A DNA stretch of 64,000 nucleotides from Cryobacterium sp. Y57. Its GTDB lineage: Bacteria; Actinomycetota; Actinomycetes; Actinomycetales; Microbacteriaceae. The notes under the pieces were generated by a model that ran no database searches, was not told the origin of the DNA, and saw nothing but the letters and a program-made list of their open reading frames with translations. Location of the stretch: the NCBI RefSeq assembly GCF_002929505.1, contig NZ_PJJL01000070.1:205377-269376 (forward strand). Direction: 5' to 3'. This document shows positions 17,211-27,135 of this stretch, in pieces. The stretch's first letter is position 1; each line of letters opens with the position of its first letter. A program made the translations under genes and the position numbers.

Positions 17211-18203
17211 TTAGGCCTTCGGGCCGCCTTCGGAGGCGAGAATATCGATTACGAACACGAGGGTGTCGGTGCCCGAAATTCCCTGGGTGCCAGCTTCGCC
17301 GTAGCCGAACTCCGGCGGAATCACGGCGATGACCTGCGAACCGACGGTCTGGCCGACGAGCGCTGCAGTGAAACCTTTGATCACGCCACCCGTCGGGAAG
17401 ACGCTGTACGGGGATCGGCCCCAGGAGGAGTCGAAGGTTTTGCCGGTCGCCCAGATCACACCGGTGTAGGCCACTGCCACGTTCGCACCGTCGGCGACGA
17501 CCTTCCCGTCACCCTTCTTCAGGGTGGAGATCTTCAGATCCGTGGGAGCCTCGGTGGCGGGAATGGTTACGGTCGGTGCGCCATCATCAGCAAGAGCGAC
17601 CGTCGGGAGACCGGCCTCGGCAGGCAAGTCGGTTCCTGACGCCTTGGTAGGTACGGATTTGATCACCTTGATGACGTCCATGACGAAGATGACGGGCTCG
17701 CCCGCAGCGACACCGGTGGCGCCCTGATCACTGAAAGCATCCGCTGCTGTGCTTACAGTCACAATTCGCTCGCCTTCGACGGCGCAATTGGCTGATCGAA
17801 TGAGACCATGCAGTAAACCAGTGTCGTTAATGGGAATGACGAGGCTTGCACCGTCAGTGGAGTAGGTCGTCGGCTGCACGACTTTCTCGGTCTTGGCGTT
17901 GTAGAGAGTGAGCGCGACTTCCACGATCGAGTCTTTCTTAGCCGTGTCGGTTCCGGTTCCCTCAATCGCCACCGTGCGCTGGGTAGTGGTGGGGTCAAGC
18001 GGTGCATCGATCGCGATGTCGAGGGGCGCACCGAAATTACCGGTGACTTTGACGCTGTCGGAGAGTTTTCCCGGTTGCGTGCAGTCCGCCGATGGGGAAC
18101 TGGCAGCAGCGGTATCCGTTGGCTGGGGGGTATCGCTGCTTCCGCAGGCGGTCAGCGCGAGCGTCAGGCCAACGATGGCGAGCAGGGCGGGAATCTTCGA
18201 CAC
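17211..18203 (-). CDS. FKBP-type peptidyl-prolyl isomerase lipoprotein
   Basis: 330 residues from GTG 18203 with AAAGAGG close upstream. Lipobox LTAC (Cys20) after a short signal, so it is anchored outside the membrane. The C-terminal 100 residues are an FKBP domain: VAYTGVIWATGKTFDSSWGR, VIKGFTAALVGQTVGSQ, AVIPPEFGYG and TLVFVIDILA cover the usual active-site positions. The N-terminal half looks like a second, degenerate FKBP repeat (GLIRSANCAVEGERIVTV, PVIFVMDVI). It would fold or refold exported proteins. It stands alone and is followed by a strong terminator. Confidence 0.85.
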   Translation of the reverse strand: MSKIPALLAIVGLTLALTACGSSDTPQPTDTAAASSPSADCTQPGKLSDSVKVTGNFGAPLDIAIDAPLDPTTTQRTVAIEGTGTDTAKKDSIVEVALTLYNAKTEKVVQPTTYSTDGASLVIPINDTGLLHGLIRSANCAVEGERIVTVSTAADAFSDQGATGVAAGEPVIFVMDVIKVIKSVPTKASGTDLPAEAGLPTVALADDGAPTVTIPATEAPTDLKISTLKKGDGKVVADGANVAVAYTGVIWATGKTFDSSWGRSPYSVFPTGGVIKGFTAALVGQTVGSQVIAVIPPEFGYGEAGTQGISGTDTLVFVIDILASEGGPKA

Positions 18204-18348
18204 GGGGCCTCTTTCGAGAACGTAGCTGCAGGCAGGCTTTTTTTCGGTAGATGTCTGGTGGCGCGAACGCCCAAAGCCTTACTCTGCCACGGATCGCCTC
18301 TGAAGCGGCTGAGTGAATGCCCCGGCGTGCCGACCGAGCGGGGACCGA

Positions 18349-18942
18349 TCAGTCGTCGAGACCGCGGGCGATCAGGGCCTCACCCAGGGCATCCGCTGCG
18401 TAGAGCGAGCGCACGACCACCGGGACGGCGATCGACAGGAGCGAGCCCCGCGTACCGCGAGCCGTGCGGGCTTCGAGCACCTCGCGCACGATGTCGCTCA
18501 CCAACGGAATGCAGCGAATGGTGAGCGCGACGAGCAACCCCACCCGGTCGGCATCGATGAACCGGTGGAACGGTCGCAGCAGGGCCTGGAACGCTTCGAG
18601 CACGGCGGTGACCGTCGTGGTCATCGTGAACAGGGCGGCGAGGGCTACTGCCACGAGCAGACGGCCGGCCATCAAAGCGGCGACCATCCAGCCGGAGAGC
18701 AATCCCTGGATTGGTACCGCGACCAGCAGGATCAGCAGAATTGGGGCGATCTGGGCTGTGGCCGCTCGCACCGGAACTCGCGCCAACAAAAACAACAGCA
18801 CGACGCCGGCTGCCGCGCCGCCGACGACCCACGGATTGGGCGAGATTCCGATCAGAACAACGCAGAGTGAGAGCAGAAACAGCTTGAGCAGGGTGGGCGC
18901 CCGGTGAATGAATGAGGTACCGGGGCTGTACAGGCCGATCAT
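18349..18942 (-). CDS. bioN: Energy-coupling factor transmembrane protein BioN
   Basis: 197 residues with about five hydrophobic helices and two Ala-Arg-Gly coupling motifs, EARTARG (about 158-164) and EALIARG (about 187-193), which in EcfT proteins transmit ATPase movement to the substrate-binding subunit. It is the third gene of bioY-bioM-bioN, ten bases after bioM. With BioM and BioY it forms the biotin importer in the cytoplasmic membrane. Confidence 0.88.
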   Translation of the reverse strand: MIGLYSPGTSFIHRAPTLLKLFLLSLCVVLIGISPNPWVVGGAAAGVVLLFLLARVPVRAATAQIAPILLILLVAVPIQGLLSGWMVAALMAGRLLVAVALAALFTMTTTVTAVLEAFQALLRPFHRFIDADRVGLLVALTIRCIPLVSDIVREVLEARTARGTRGSLLSIAVPVVVRSLYAADALGEALIARGLDD

Positions 18943-18952
18943 GTGCCGCTGC

Positions 18953-19633
18953 TCACTGCAGCAGGGCGCGGTACGCCGCCAGGGACTGCGCGGGCGCGCC
19001 GTCAGCGACGACCGTGCCGTCCTCGATCACGATCACGCGGTCGAATTCTTCGACCAGGTGCAGGTGGTGGGTGACGACGATGACCTGCTGGGGAAGCGTG
19101 TGCAGTAGCTCTCCGATGCGCCGGGCATTTCGGGCGTCGAGCAGGGTCGTCGGTTCGTCGGCGACGACCGTGGCTGGACGTGCCACCAAAACGGCGGCGA
19201 GGGCGAGCAGTTGTTTCTGCCCGCCGGAGAGGCGGTGCGCTGGTTGCTCGGCGTGCTCGCTCAAACCAAATTGTTCCAGGGCGGCCGCCGTGCGCTCGGC
19301 GATCTCGGCGGGGGAGAGACCGCGTCGACGCAGGGTGAACGCCACGTCTTCCTGCACGGTGGGCATCACGATCTGGTTGTCGGGATTCGTGAAAATGAAC
19401 CCCACCTTGCGGCGCACGTCGCGAGCATGGCGGGCCACGTTGAGCCCGTCCACCGTCACGGTGCCGCTCGTTGGAGTGACGAGCCCATTGATCATGCGCA
19501 CGAGCGTGGATTTACCCGAGCCGTTCGCGCCGACGATGCCGATGCGGTGCTCGGTCAGGCTGAGATTCACGTTGCGCAGCACCCTGCGCTCACCGAATGA
19601 CTGCCCGACCTGGTCGAAGCGTATGGTGCTCAC
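18953..19633 (-). CDS. bioM: Energy-coupling factor ATPase BioM
   Basis: 226 residues, GTG start at 19633. ABC ATPase with Walker A GANGSGKST (about 36-44), Q-loop FTNPDNQI of the ECF type, signature LSGGQKQLLALA, Walker B TVVADEPTTLLD and switch His in VVTHHL. The FTNPDNQ form of the Q-loop marks cobalt/biotin ECF transporters. It overlaps bioY by four bases. It drives biotin uptake with BioN and BioY. Confidence 0.9.
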   Translation of the reverse strand: MSTIRFDQVGQSFGERRVLRNVNLSLTEHRIGIVGANGSGKSTLVRMINGLVTPTSGTVTVDGLNVARHARDVRRKVGFIFTNPDNQIVMPTVQEDVAFTLRRRGLSPAEIAERTAAALEQFGLSEHAEQPAHRLSGGQKQLLALAAVLVARPATVVADEPTTLLDARNARRIGELLHTLPQQVIVVTHHLHLVEEFDRVIVIEDGTVVADGAPAQSLAAYRALLQ

Positions 19634-20232
19634 GCTACCGGCCGGCGACCCTTCGCGATCAGACCCGGGTAGGCCTTGTGCACCTGACGGGCGACCAGAA
19701 CGGTCGCGATGACCTTGATCAGGTCTCCGGGTATGAACGCGAGGTTCAGGCCGATCGTGGTCACGAGCGGCAGGCCGAGGTTGAGGGCCATGACGGGAAT
19801 ACCAACCAGGTAGACGGCGACGATGCCGCCGAAGATCGTGGCGCCGAGGGCGGGCCAGAACGGGTATTTCGGCAGCAGGCGGGCGGTGAGGTATCCGGTG
19901 ACGAAGGCACCGAGCAGCCAGCCGTACAGGTAGCCGGCGGCCGGACTGACTGTGAAGACGCCGATGCCGCCGCGAGCGCCGGCGAGCAAGGGGAGACCCA
20001 CCGCTGTCAGAACGAGAAACAGCAGCACGGCGAGGGTTCCCTTGCGCGGGCCGAGAATCGCCCCGGCGAGCATCACGCCGAGGGTCTGCATGGTGATCGG
20101 TACCGGCCCGATGTTGAGGGGGCCCGGCAGGCCGAGCGCTGCGATGAGGGCGGCGAAGATAGCGATCTGGGCAAGATCACGGGCGGGCATAATGCGCCTT
20201 GTCGGGGCGCTCGAACGTGCGGTATCGGTCAT
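19630..20232 (-). CDS. bioY: Biotin transporter substrate-binding subunit BioY
   Basis: 200 residues, six hydrophobic segments. BioY marks: PVPITMQTLGVMLAGAILGPRKG (about 63-85) and AGARGGIGVFTVSPAAGYLYGW, which line the biotin pocket. First gene of the bioYMN operon, overlapping bioM by four bases. Biotin is the cofactor of the carboxylases that feed fatty-acid and branched-chain metabolism. I saw no unmistakable biotin-repressor palindrome in the short upstream region. Confidence 0.9.
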   Translation of the reverse strand: MTDTARSSAPTRRIMPARDLAQIAIFAALIAALGLPGPLNIGPVPITMQTLGVMLAGAILGPRKGTLAVLLFLVLTAVGLPLLAGARGGIGVFTVSPAAGYLYGWLLGAFVTGYLTARLLPKYPFWPALGATIFGGIVAVYLVGIPVMALNLGLPLVTTIGLNLAFIPGDLIKVIATVLVARQVHKAYPGLIAKGRRPVA

Positions 20233-20318
20233 GGTTTCAAATCTAGAATTCGGCGCCCACCCGGCGCTGAAGAATATCTACAACAAAACACCGCGAACTG
20301 TAGAGGTCGTGATCGGGA

Positions 20319-22094
20319 TCACGAGCCAGCCGCCTCAATCGCATCCGCTGCCCGTACCAGGGCCAGGTGTGAGAGCGCTTGCGGGGTGTTGCCCATCTGG
20401 TGGCCGCTGGTCACGTCATACTCCTCGGAGAGCAGCCCGACATCGTTCACGAAGCCGAGCAACCGATCCATGAGCGCATTGGCGTCGTCACGTCGTCCCG
20501 ACTTGGCGTATTGCTCGACCAGCCAGAAGGAACAAGCCAGAAACGGATGCTCACCCGGCGGCAGTCCGTCCACCGCGGCGTGGGTGCGGTAACGCAGCAG
20601 CAGCCCATCTCGCATGAGGTCTGCCTCGATCGCAGCCACGGTGCCGAGCATGCGTGGATCGGTAGGCGCACAAAAGCCGACCTGGGGGAGTACGAGGAGT
20701 GAGGCATCCACTTCGGTGCTGCCGTAGTACTGCACATAGCTATTTCGAGCCGCGTCAAAAGCGCGAGTCTCGATATCGGTGCGCACCTCGTCGCGCAGGG
20801 TCCCCCAACGGTCGAGCGGGCCGTCGAGGCCGTACTCTTCGATGCCGCGCACAGCGCGGTCGAAGGCGGCCCAGACCATTACCCGCGAATGCGTGAATTC
20901 GCGGGCTTGGCCGCGTACTTCCCAGATGCCCTGGTCGGCGCGGCGCCAGTTCTTCTCGAGAAAGCTCATGAGGGCGCGCTGCAACGGCCAAGAGAACTCG
21001 TTCTCGCGCACACCCGCAGCGCGGGCTGCGTGCAGGGCCACCATGACTTCGCCGATCACGTCGGACTGGAACTGGTCGACCGCGCCGTTACCCGCGCGCG
21101 CGGGGGAGGAACCTTTGTAGCCGGGTAGGGCGGTCAGCTCGTGCTCGGGCAGGTAGCGCTCGCCGGAGAGCCCGTACATGATCTGCACGTCGCCCGGGTC
21201 GCCGGCAATGGCGCGAAGCAGCCAGGCCCGCCAGCCGTCGGCCTCCACCTCGTAGCCGTGGCTGAGTAAAACCTCGAGCGTGAGCGAGGCGTCGCGGAGC
21301 CAGACATAGCGATAGTCCCAGTTGCGGGTGCCCCCGATCTGCTCAGGCAGCGAGGTAGTCGCGGCCGCCACAATGCCGCCGGTTCGCTCATGCGTCAGCG
21401 CACGCAGCACGAGTAGGGAACGAACCACCTGGGCCCGTAAAGGGCCCTCATGGCTGCAACACGACGCCCATTTCTGCCACCAGGCGCAGGTCGCGGCATG
21501 GGCGGCATCGATGTCGATGGCGGGTGGAGTATCGCGGTGTGAGGGATACCAGGTCAGATGGGCGTCGACCGTGTCGCCAGCGGTGACATCGAAATGGGAC
21601 ACGTGGCGGTGGTCGGAGGCGCGCAGGGCAGGGCCGCGCACCACGATGGCGTCGGGCCCGGCGATCGCCACGAGGCCGCGCACCGACTCGCCCTTGAGCT
21701 GGCGCACCCATGGGATCGTCGTGGCATAGCCAAAGCGGATGCGCAGATCCTGGGTCATGTGCACCGTGCCGTTGATGCCGCGCACCCGGCGCACCAGATC
21801 GGCCCGGCCGTTACCGTGCGGCATGAAGTCGAGTACCTCGACCTGGCCCGTTTTCGTGGTCCACACCGTCAACAGCACGAAGGTGTCACCCTGATAGCTG
21901 CGGGTGGCGGTGGCTTCTGCGTCGGCCGGTGCCAGCAGCCACCGGCCGTGGTTCTCGTTACCGAGTAGGGCTCCGAACATCGCAGCGGAATCGTAGCGTG
22001 GCAGGCAGAGCCAGTCGATGCTGCCGTCCCGACCGACAAGAGCCGCCGAATGGCAATCGCCGATGAGCGCGTAGTCCTCGATATTGAGTGCCAT
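20319..22094 (-). CDS. Glycoside hydrolase family 15 (trehalase/glucoamylase-like)
   Basis: 591 residues, the standard length of actinobacterial GH15 proteins. N-terminal beta-sandwich starting IEDYALIGDCHSAALVGRDGSIDWLCLPRYDS, then an (alpha/alpha)6 barrel with GGTRNWDYRYVWLRDASLTLE (about residues 255-275), which carries the conserved Trp-Arg-Asp substrate contacts, and the late motif ASLLVLPQVGF. No signal peptide, so cytosolic. Related proteins split trehalose or small alpha-glucans. The neighbouring trehalose-synthesis gene at 23085 makes trehalase a reasonable guess, but glucoamylase cannot be excluded. Confidence 0.85.
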   Translation of the reverse strand: MALNIEDYALIGDCHSAALVGRDGSIDWLCLPRYDSAAMFGALLGNENHGRWLLAPADAEATATRSYQGDTFVLLTVWTTKTGQVEVLDFMPHGNGRADLVRRVRGINGTVHMTQDLRIRFGYATTIPWVRQLKGESVRGLVAIAGPDAIVVRGPALRASDHRHVSHFDVTAGDTVDAHLTWYPSHRDTPPAIDIDAAHAATCAWWQKWASCCSHEGPLRAQVVRSLLVLRALTHERTGGIVAAATTSLPEQIGGTRNWDYRYVWLRDASLTLEVLLSHGYEVEADGWRAWLLRAIAGDPGDVQIMYGLSGERYLPEHELTALPGYKGSSPARAGNGAVDQFQSDVIGEVMVALHAARAAGVRENEFSWPLQRALMSFLEKNWRRADQGIWEVRGQAREFTHSRVMVWAAFDRAVRGIEEYGLDGPLDRWGTLRDEVRTDIETRAFDAARNSYVQYYGSTEVDASLLVLPQVGFCAPTDPRMLGTVAAIEADLMRDGLLLRYRTHAAVDGLPPGEHPFLACSFWLVEQYAKSGRRDDANALMDRLLGFVNDVGLLSEEYDVTSGHQMGNTPQALSHLALVRAADAIEAAGS

Positions 22095-22164
22095 CAGGCC
22101 ATCCTGTCAGTTACAGGGTGAGAATTCACCGACGATCTGGCATCATCGGTTGTGGCCGATGCGG

Positions 22165-22674
22165 TTAGACGACGAGGCGGGCCGACGCGAGCGTTGCGGA
22201 GGCCTTGTCAATCCAGGCGGCGGAGGCCGCAGCCAGGTCGTCGTCGCTCAGTTCAATCGACGTGGACTCGGCGAGTAGGGCGTCCACCGAGGCAGTGTTG
22301 GCCAGGGCAGCCCTGATTGGTGCAGCGTCCTGTGCGGGGACTTGGATCGCGGCCGCTTCGCTCCAGGTCGTGATTGGCGCGGGGGACCAGGTCAGAGCGG
22401 TCGGCTCCCCGCTGCTCTCGCCACGCAGAGCGGATTGCTGGGTGGTGATCGCGTCGGTCAGCTCGGTCGCGATCTCCCTGGCTTTCAACCCGTGAAAAAT
22501 GACCTCAGTGTCGTGCGCGCTGCGCGCCACCAGCGTCCAGGCGCCGTGCTCACCGACCAAGGCCGCGAGCTTGTCGTGCAGCAGTTCGAAAATTTCTTCG
22601 TCGCGCAGAACCGGGATGGAGGCGACGCTCAGCGCAGCACTTGCGGCCAAACGTCGGCGTCGACGACCGAACAT
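22165..22674 (-). CDS. Hypothetical protein, 169 aa
   Basis: ATG 22674 with AAAGGGG upstream. Basic N-terminus (MFGRRRRRLAASAALS) followed by alternating helices and short strands; no lipobox, no clear membrane helix. Acidic and alanine-rich C-terminal third ending in a helix SATLASARLVV. I recognise no family. It lies alone between the GH15 gene and a tiny membrane protein on the same strand. Confidence 0.55.
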   Translation of the reverse strand: MFGRRRRRLAASAALSVASIPVLRDEEIFELLHDKLAALVGEHGAWTLVARSAHDTEVIFHGLKAREIATELTDAITTQQSALRGESSGEPTALTWSPAPITTWSEAAAIQVPAQDAAPIRAALANTASVDALLAESTSIELSDDDLAAASAAWIDKASATLASARLVV

Positions 22675-22790
22675 GACAAGCCCCTTTCCGGTGCACGTGT
22701 GCAGCTGAAATAAGCCGCTCTATATTTTGGGTGAAAAGTCATCAATTCACCGGGGGACACGCCGCCGAACACGCCGATTGGGAGCTGAGT

Positions 22791-22979
22791 TCAGCTCTCA
22801 ACCTGACGTTTATTCGCGTCTTCGATGACTGTGCCGATGGCGACGGCGGCGCTCAGGCCCCAGCCGAGCCACAGCATCACGAGGCGCCAGTCCCGCGGGC
22901 CGTGCCGCGTAGCTTGGACGGTGTTCCAACCACCGGCGATAACGCCGATCATTGCGCTGCTGAATAAGAATTTTCGCAT
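22791..22979 (-). CDS. Small two-helix membrane protein, 62 aa
   Basis: ATG 22979 is preceded by GGAGGA at seven bases, which fixes the start. Product starts MRKFLFSSAMIGVIAGGWNT, has a second hydrophobic segment LVMLWLGWGLSAAVAIGTVI and a charged tail. This is an actinobacterial-type small membrane protein of unknown function, reading away from the divergent trehalose synthesis gene. Confidence 0.6.
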   Translation of the reverse strand: MRKFLFSSAMIGVIAGGWNTVQATRHGPRDWRLVMLWLGWGLSAAVAIGTVIEDANKRQVES

Positions 22980-23084
22980 GTGTTCCTCCGGCATCAGGTT
23001 ACCCGGGAATAGGCGTGGTCCGACTGGTAACCTTAGAGCTGCAACAAAGGTGTGCACCTCCGGTGTGCCCGGAACGGATGATCC

Positions 23085-25355
23085 ATTACAACTTCAGCCG
23101 AGCCCACACGGTCACTGGTCGACCCGCCCGCCGTAGCATCCGCGCCTGCCCCCGCCGGCACGTACACTTTCGTCGTCGTCTCCAACCGGCTGCCGGTGGA
23201 TTACGAAGAGGCCGAGGATGGCGCCGTCACCTGGCGTACCTCGCCCGGCGGGCTGGTCACCGCGCTTGAACCGCTGATGCGTTCCTCGCATGGAGCCTGG
23301 GTCGGCTGGCCGGGTGTCGCCGCCCGCGATTTTGAACCGTTCGAAAATGACGGGATCTCGCTCGTGCCGGTGCGGCTCGATGAAGCCGACATCGAGGATT
23401 ACTACGAGGGTTTCTCCAACGACACGCTCTGGCCGCTCTATCACGACGTTATCGCTCCGCCGAGCTTTCACCGCGAAACGTGGGAAGCGTACATCACCGT
23501 CAACCGCCGATTCGCAGCGGCTGCTGCTGCAGTCGCTGCCCCGGGCGCAACGGTCTGGGTGCACGACTACCAGCTGCAGCTTGTGCCGCGCATGCTGCGC
23601 GAAGCCCGCCCCGACCTCGTCATCGGTTTCTTCAATCACATTCCCTTTCCGCCATATGGAATATATGCGCAGTTGCCGTGGCGCAAACAGATTTTGCACG
23701 GGTTGCTCGGCGCGGACGTGATCGGCTTCCAGCGCAGTGCCGACGCCGGTAACTTCTCCCAGGCGGTACGTCGTCTTTACGGCTACCCCACCCGCGGCGT
23801 CGTCATCGACGTGCCGACCAGTGAGAGCGGCCACAATGGAGACTTCCGCCGCGTCGTCGCCAAACACTTTCCCATCTCGATCGACTCGGCCGGCTACGAA
23901 GAACTAGCCCGGCGCCCCGACATTCAAGCCCGGGCTCGCCAAATTCGCGAAGACCTCGGCAATCCCAAAACACTGATGCTCGGCGTCGACCGGCTCGATT
24001 ACACCAAGGGCATCGGCCACCGCATCAAGGCCTTCGGTGAGCTGCTCGCCGACGGCCGGTTGAGCGTTGAAGACGTCACCCTGGTGCAGGTTGCCAGCCC
24101 GTCACGCGAACGCGTCAGTACCTATATGGCCCTGCGCGACGAGATCGAGCTCGCCGTCGGCCGGCTCAACGGCGATTTCTCCACTATCAGTCACACTGCC
24201 ATCAGCTACCACCACCACAGTTATCCGCGCGAAGAGATGGTCGCGATGTACCTCGCCGCCGATGTCATGCTCGTCACCGCCTTGCGCGACGGCATGAACC
24301 TGGTCGCCAAAGAGTATGTGGCCGCGCGCTTCGACGTTGACGGAGTGCTTGTGTTGAGCGAGTTCGCCGGCGCCGCCGATGAACTCAAACAGGCGATTCT
24401 CATCAATCCGCACGACATTGACGGTACTAAGGATGCCATCGTGCGGGCGATCGAGATGCCACAACGGGAGCGGACGCGCCGCATGCGGTCGTTGCGACGC
24501 AAAGTCGCCGAAAACGATGTCGCCGTCTGGTCGGCTTCCTTTTTAAGAGCGCTTACCGGCGCCGCCGCCGTGCCCGCCGGAATTTCCGACGACCTCGACC
24601 TGGCCCTGCAGGGCATTGCCAGCGCCGAGAACCTGCTCATCGCCCTCGACTTCGACGGCACCCTGGCGCCCCATGTCGACCATCCCGAAGACGCCCGTGC
24701 CATCGCCGGCAACCGGGAAGCCGTGCAGGCCCTGCTTGACCTGCCGGGCGTGCGAGTCGCGCTCGTCTCCGGACGGGCCCTGGTGAGCCTGCAACACGTC
24801 GCCCAGCCGCAGAGTTCGGTGCTGCTCACCGGCTCGCACGGCATCGAGGTGCAGCTGGACACTCCCGGGATCGAGCTCAACCTGCTTTCCACCGAGCTCG
24901 AGCAACTCGATACCCTCGCCCGAGTGCTCGAGAGCATCTCCGGCGGGATCGCCGGCACCACAATCGAGCGCAAACCCGCTGGCCTGGCCCTGCACACTCG
25001 CCTCGCAACCGAGGAAGACGGCGAGAGGGCCGAACGCCAGGCGCGCGAGCAACTGGGCGATCAGCTGCCCGGGCTGACCGTTCGAGAAGGTAAGAACGTG
25101 CTCGAATTCTCGGTGCGGTCGAGCACCAAGGGCGACGCCCTGAAGAAGCTGCGCGACTACACCGGTGCCGACCGCGTGTTCTACGCCGGTGACGACGTGA
25201 CCGACGAGGATGCCTTCGGGGTTTTGCGGGACGACGACCTTGGGCTCAAAATCGGGCAGGGTGCCACTCTCGCGAGTTACCGGGTGCGCAGCCCGCACGA
25301 GGTAACCCAGGTGCTGGTGCGTATCGCGGAGCTCCGCGCTGCCCAGGCGCGTTGA
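23085..25355 (+). CDS. otsA: Bifunctional trehalose-6-phosphate synthase/phosphatase
   Basis: Fusion of a GT20 OtsA domain (about residues 27-490) and a HAD-type OtsB domain (about 510-750). OtsA makes trehalose-6-P from UDP-glucose and glucose-6-P; OtsB removes the phosphate (DFDGT near residue 522 and GDDVTDED near 702 are the HAD acidic motifs). The only standard start in frame is GTG 23196, but the essential glucose-6-P loop [10 protein letters not shown] lies before it. The frame extends back to a stop at 23079-23081 with ATT 23085 as the natural-looking start (reads TTSAEPTRS); I placed the start there. That gives 756 residues. Trehalose protects against cold and drying. Confidence 0.85.
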   Translation: MTTSAEPTRSLVDPPAVASAPAPAGTYTFVVVSNRLPVDYEEAEDGAVTWRTSPGGLVTALEPLMRSSHGAWVGWPGVAARDFEPFENDGISLVPVRLDEADIEDYYEGFSNDTLWPLYHDVIAPPSFHRETWEAYITVNRRFAAAAAAVAAPGATVWVHDYQLQLVPRMLREARPDLVIGFFNHIPFPPYGIYAQLPWRKQILHGLLGADVIGFQRSADAGNFSQAVRRLYGYPTRGVVIDVPTSESGHNGDFRRVVAKHFPISIDSAGYEELARRPDIQARARQIREDLGNPKTLMLGVDRLDYTKGIGHRIKAFGELLADGRLSVEDVTLVQVASPSRERVSTYMALRDEIELAVGRLNGDFSTISHTAISYHHHSYPREEMVAMYLAADVMLVTALRDGMNLVAKEYVAARFDVDGVLVLSEFAGAADELKQAILINPHDIDGTKDAIVRAIEMPQRERTRRMRSLRRKVAENDVAVWSASFLRALTGAAAVPAGISDDLDLALQGIASAENLLIALDFDGTLAPHVDHPEDARAIAGNREAVQALLDLPGVRVALVSGRALVSLQHVAQPQSSVLLTGSHGIEVQLDTPGIELNLLSTELEQLDTLARVLESISGGIAGTTIERKPAGLALHTRLATEEDGERAERQAREQLGDQLPGLTVREGKNVLEFSVRSSTKGDALKKLRDYTGADRVFYAGDDVTDEDAFGVLRDDDLGLKIGQGATLASYRVRSPHEVTQVLVRIAELRAAQAR

Positions 25356-25386
25356 CCCGGCTCGGCAAGGTTCTAGACTCGGAAGC

Positions 25387-27081
25387 ATGCCTGAGATCGA
25401 TGTGAAACCCCGTAGCCGCGACGTGACCGATGGAATCGAGGCCACCACATCTCGTGGAATGCTCCGTGCAGTCGGTATGGGCGATGCGGACTGGGACAAG
25501 CCCCAGATCGGTATTGCGAGCTCGTGGAACGAGATCACACCGTGCAACCTGTCGCTCGACCGCCTCGCGCAGGCGGCGAAGGAGGGCGTGCACTCCGGCG
25601 GCGGCTACCCGCTGCAATTCGGTACCATCTCGGTCTCCGACGGCATATCGATGGGTCACGAAGGTATGCATTTCTCCCTCGTCTCCCGGGAAGTCATCGC
25701 TGACTCGGTCGAGGTCGTCATGCAGGCCGAACGGCTCGATGGCAGCGTGCTGCTCGCCGGCTGCGACAAGTCGCTGCCAGGCATGCTCATGGCCGCCGCT
25801 CGACTCGACCTTGCGAGCGTGTTCCTCTACGCCGGATCGATTGCGCCGGGCTGGGTCAAACTCTCCGACGGCACCGAAAAAGACATCACCATCATCGACT
25901 CGTTTGAAGCGGTCGGCGCGGTCAAGGCCGGCCGGATGAGCGAAGCGGATGCCAAGCGCATCGAGTGTGCGTTTGCTCCCGGCGAGGGTGCCTGTGGTGG
26001 CATGTATACCGCGAACACCATGGCCAGCGTCGCGGAAGCCCTCGGAATGAGCCTGCCCGGCTCGGCGAGCCCGGCATCCGCTGACCGTCGCCGTGACTAT
26101 TTCGCCCGACGCTCGGGCGAAGCCGTCGTCAACATGCTGCGCCTTGGCATCACCGCCCGCGACATTCTCACCCGCAAGGCGTTTGAGAACGCCATTGCCG
26201 TGGCCATGGCCTTCGGTGGCTCGACCAACGTCGTGCTGCACCTGCTCGCCATCGCGCGTGAGGCCGAGGTCGAGCTCACCCTCGACGACTTCAACCGTAT
26301 CGGCGACCAGGTTCCGCACATTGGCGACCTGAAGCCCTTCGGCAAGTACGTCATGAACGACGTCGACCGCCAGGGCGGCGTTCCCGTCGTCATGCGCGCG
26401 CTGCTGGAGGCCGGCCTCATTCACGGTGATGCTCTCACCGTGACCGGCAAGACCGTGGCCGAGAACCTCGCCGAGATCGACCCGCCCGACCTCGATGGGG
26501 AGGTGTTGCGAACGCTCGACAACCCCATTCACAAGAGCGGTGGCATCACCATCCTCAAGGGCACTTTTGCCCCCGAGGGTGCCGTCGTGAAGACCGCTGG
26601 ATTCGACGCCGCCGTCTTCGAGGGACCGGCACGGGTCTTCGAGCGAGAACGTGCGGCGATGGATGCCCTGACCGAAGGCAAGATCTACGAGGGTGACGTT
26701 GTCATCATCCGCTATGAAGGCCCCAAGGGCGGGCCGGGAATGCGCGAGATGCTCTCGATCACTGCCGCCATCAAGGGCGCAGGGCTCGGCTCCGATGTAC
26801 TACTATTAACGGACGGTCGATTCTCAGGCGGCACAACCGGACTGTGCATCGGCCACATAGCACCCGAAGCGGTGGACGCAGGTCCAATCGCCTTCGTGCG
26901 CGATGGGGATCTGATACGGGTCGATATCGCAGCTCGCACGCTTGACCTACTGGTCGCACCTGCTGAGTTGGCCGCCCGCCGAGAAGGCTGGGCGCCGCTT
27001 CCCCCGCGTTATACCCGTGGCGTCCTCGCCAAGTACGCCAAGCTCGTGCACTCAGCCGCCGAAGGCGCCATCACTGGGTGA
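25387..27081 (+). CDS. ilvD: Dihydroxy-acid dehydratase
   Basis: 564 residues, ATG 25387 with GGAAG upstream. Iron-sulfur dehydratase of the IlvD/Edd family: [16 protein letters not shown] (about 126-141) and [18 protein letters not shown] (about 199-216) hold cluster cysteines; the C-terminal DGRFSGGT is also conserved. It converts dihydroxy-isovalerate and dihydroxy-methylvalerate into the keto acids of valine, leucine and isoleucine. It is followed by ilvB, ilvN and ilvC on the same strand with short gaps, so the branched-chain pathway is grouped here. Confidence 0.95.
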   Translation: MPEIDVKPRSRDVTDGIEATTSRGMLRAVGMGDADWDKPQIGIASSWNEITPCNLSLDRLAQAAKEGVHSGGGYPLQFGTISVSDGISMGHEGMHFSLVSREVIADSVEVVMQAERLDGSVLLAGCDKSLPGMLMAAARLDLASVFLYAGSIAPGWVKLSDGTEKDITIIDSFEAVGAVKAGRMSEADAKRIECAFAPGEGACGGMYTANTMASVAEALGMSLPGSASPASADRRRDYFARRSGEAVVNMLRLGITARDILTRKAFENAIAVAMAFGGSTNVVLHLLAIAREAEVELTLDDFNRIGDQVPHIGDLKPFGKYVMNDVDRQGGVPVVMRALLEAGLIHGDALTVTGKTVAENLAEIDPPDLDGEVLRTLDNPIHKSGGITILKGTFAPEGAVVKTAGFDAAVFEGPARVFERERAAMDALTEGKIYEGDVVIIRYEGPKGGPGMREMLSITAAIKGAGLGSDVLLLTDGRFSGGTTGLCIGHIAPEAVDAGPIAFVRDGDLIRVDIAARTLDLLVAPAELAARREGWAPLPPRYTRGVLAKYAKLVHSAAEGAITG

Positions 27082-27135
27082 TCTCGCGCACGGGTAAGCC
27101 CAAACCCATCGATTCGAAGTAGGGACTCAACGACC

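Noticed and set aside
25246..26532. 428-codon minus-strand frame over ilvD
   Set aside because: Shadow of ilvD with unnatural composition and no ribosome-binding site.
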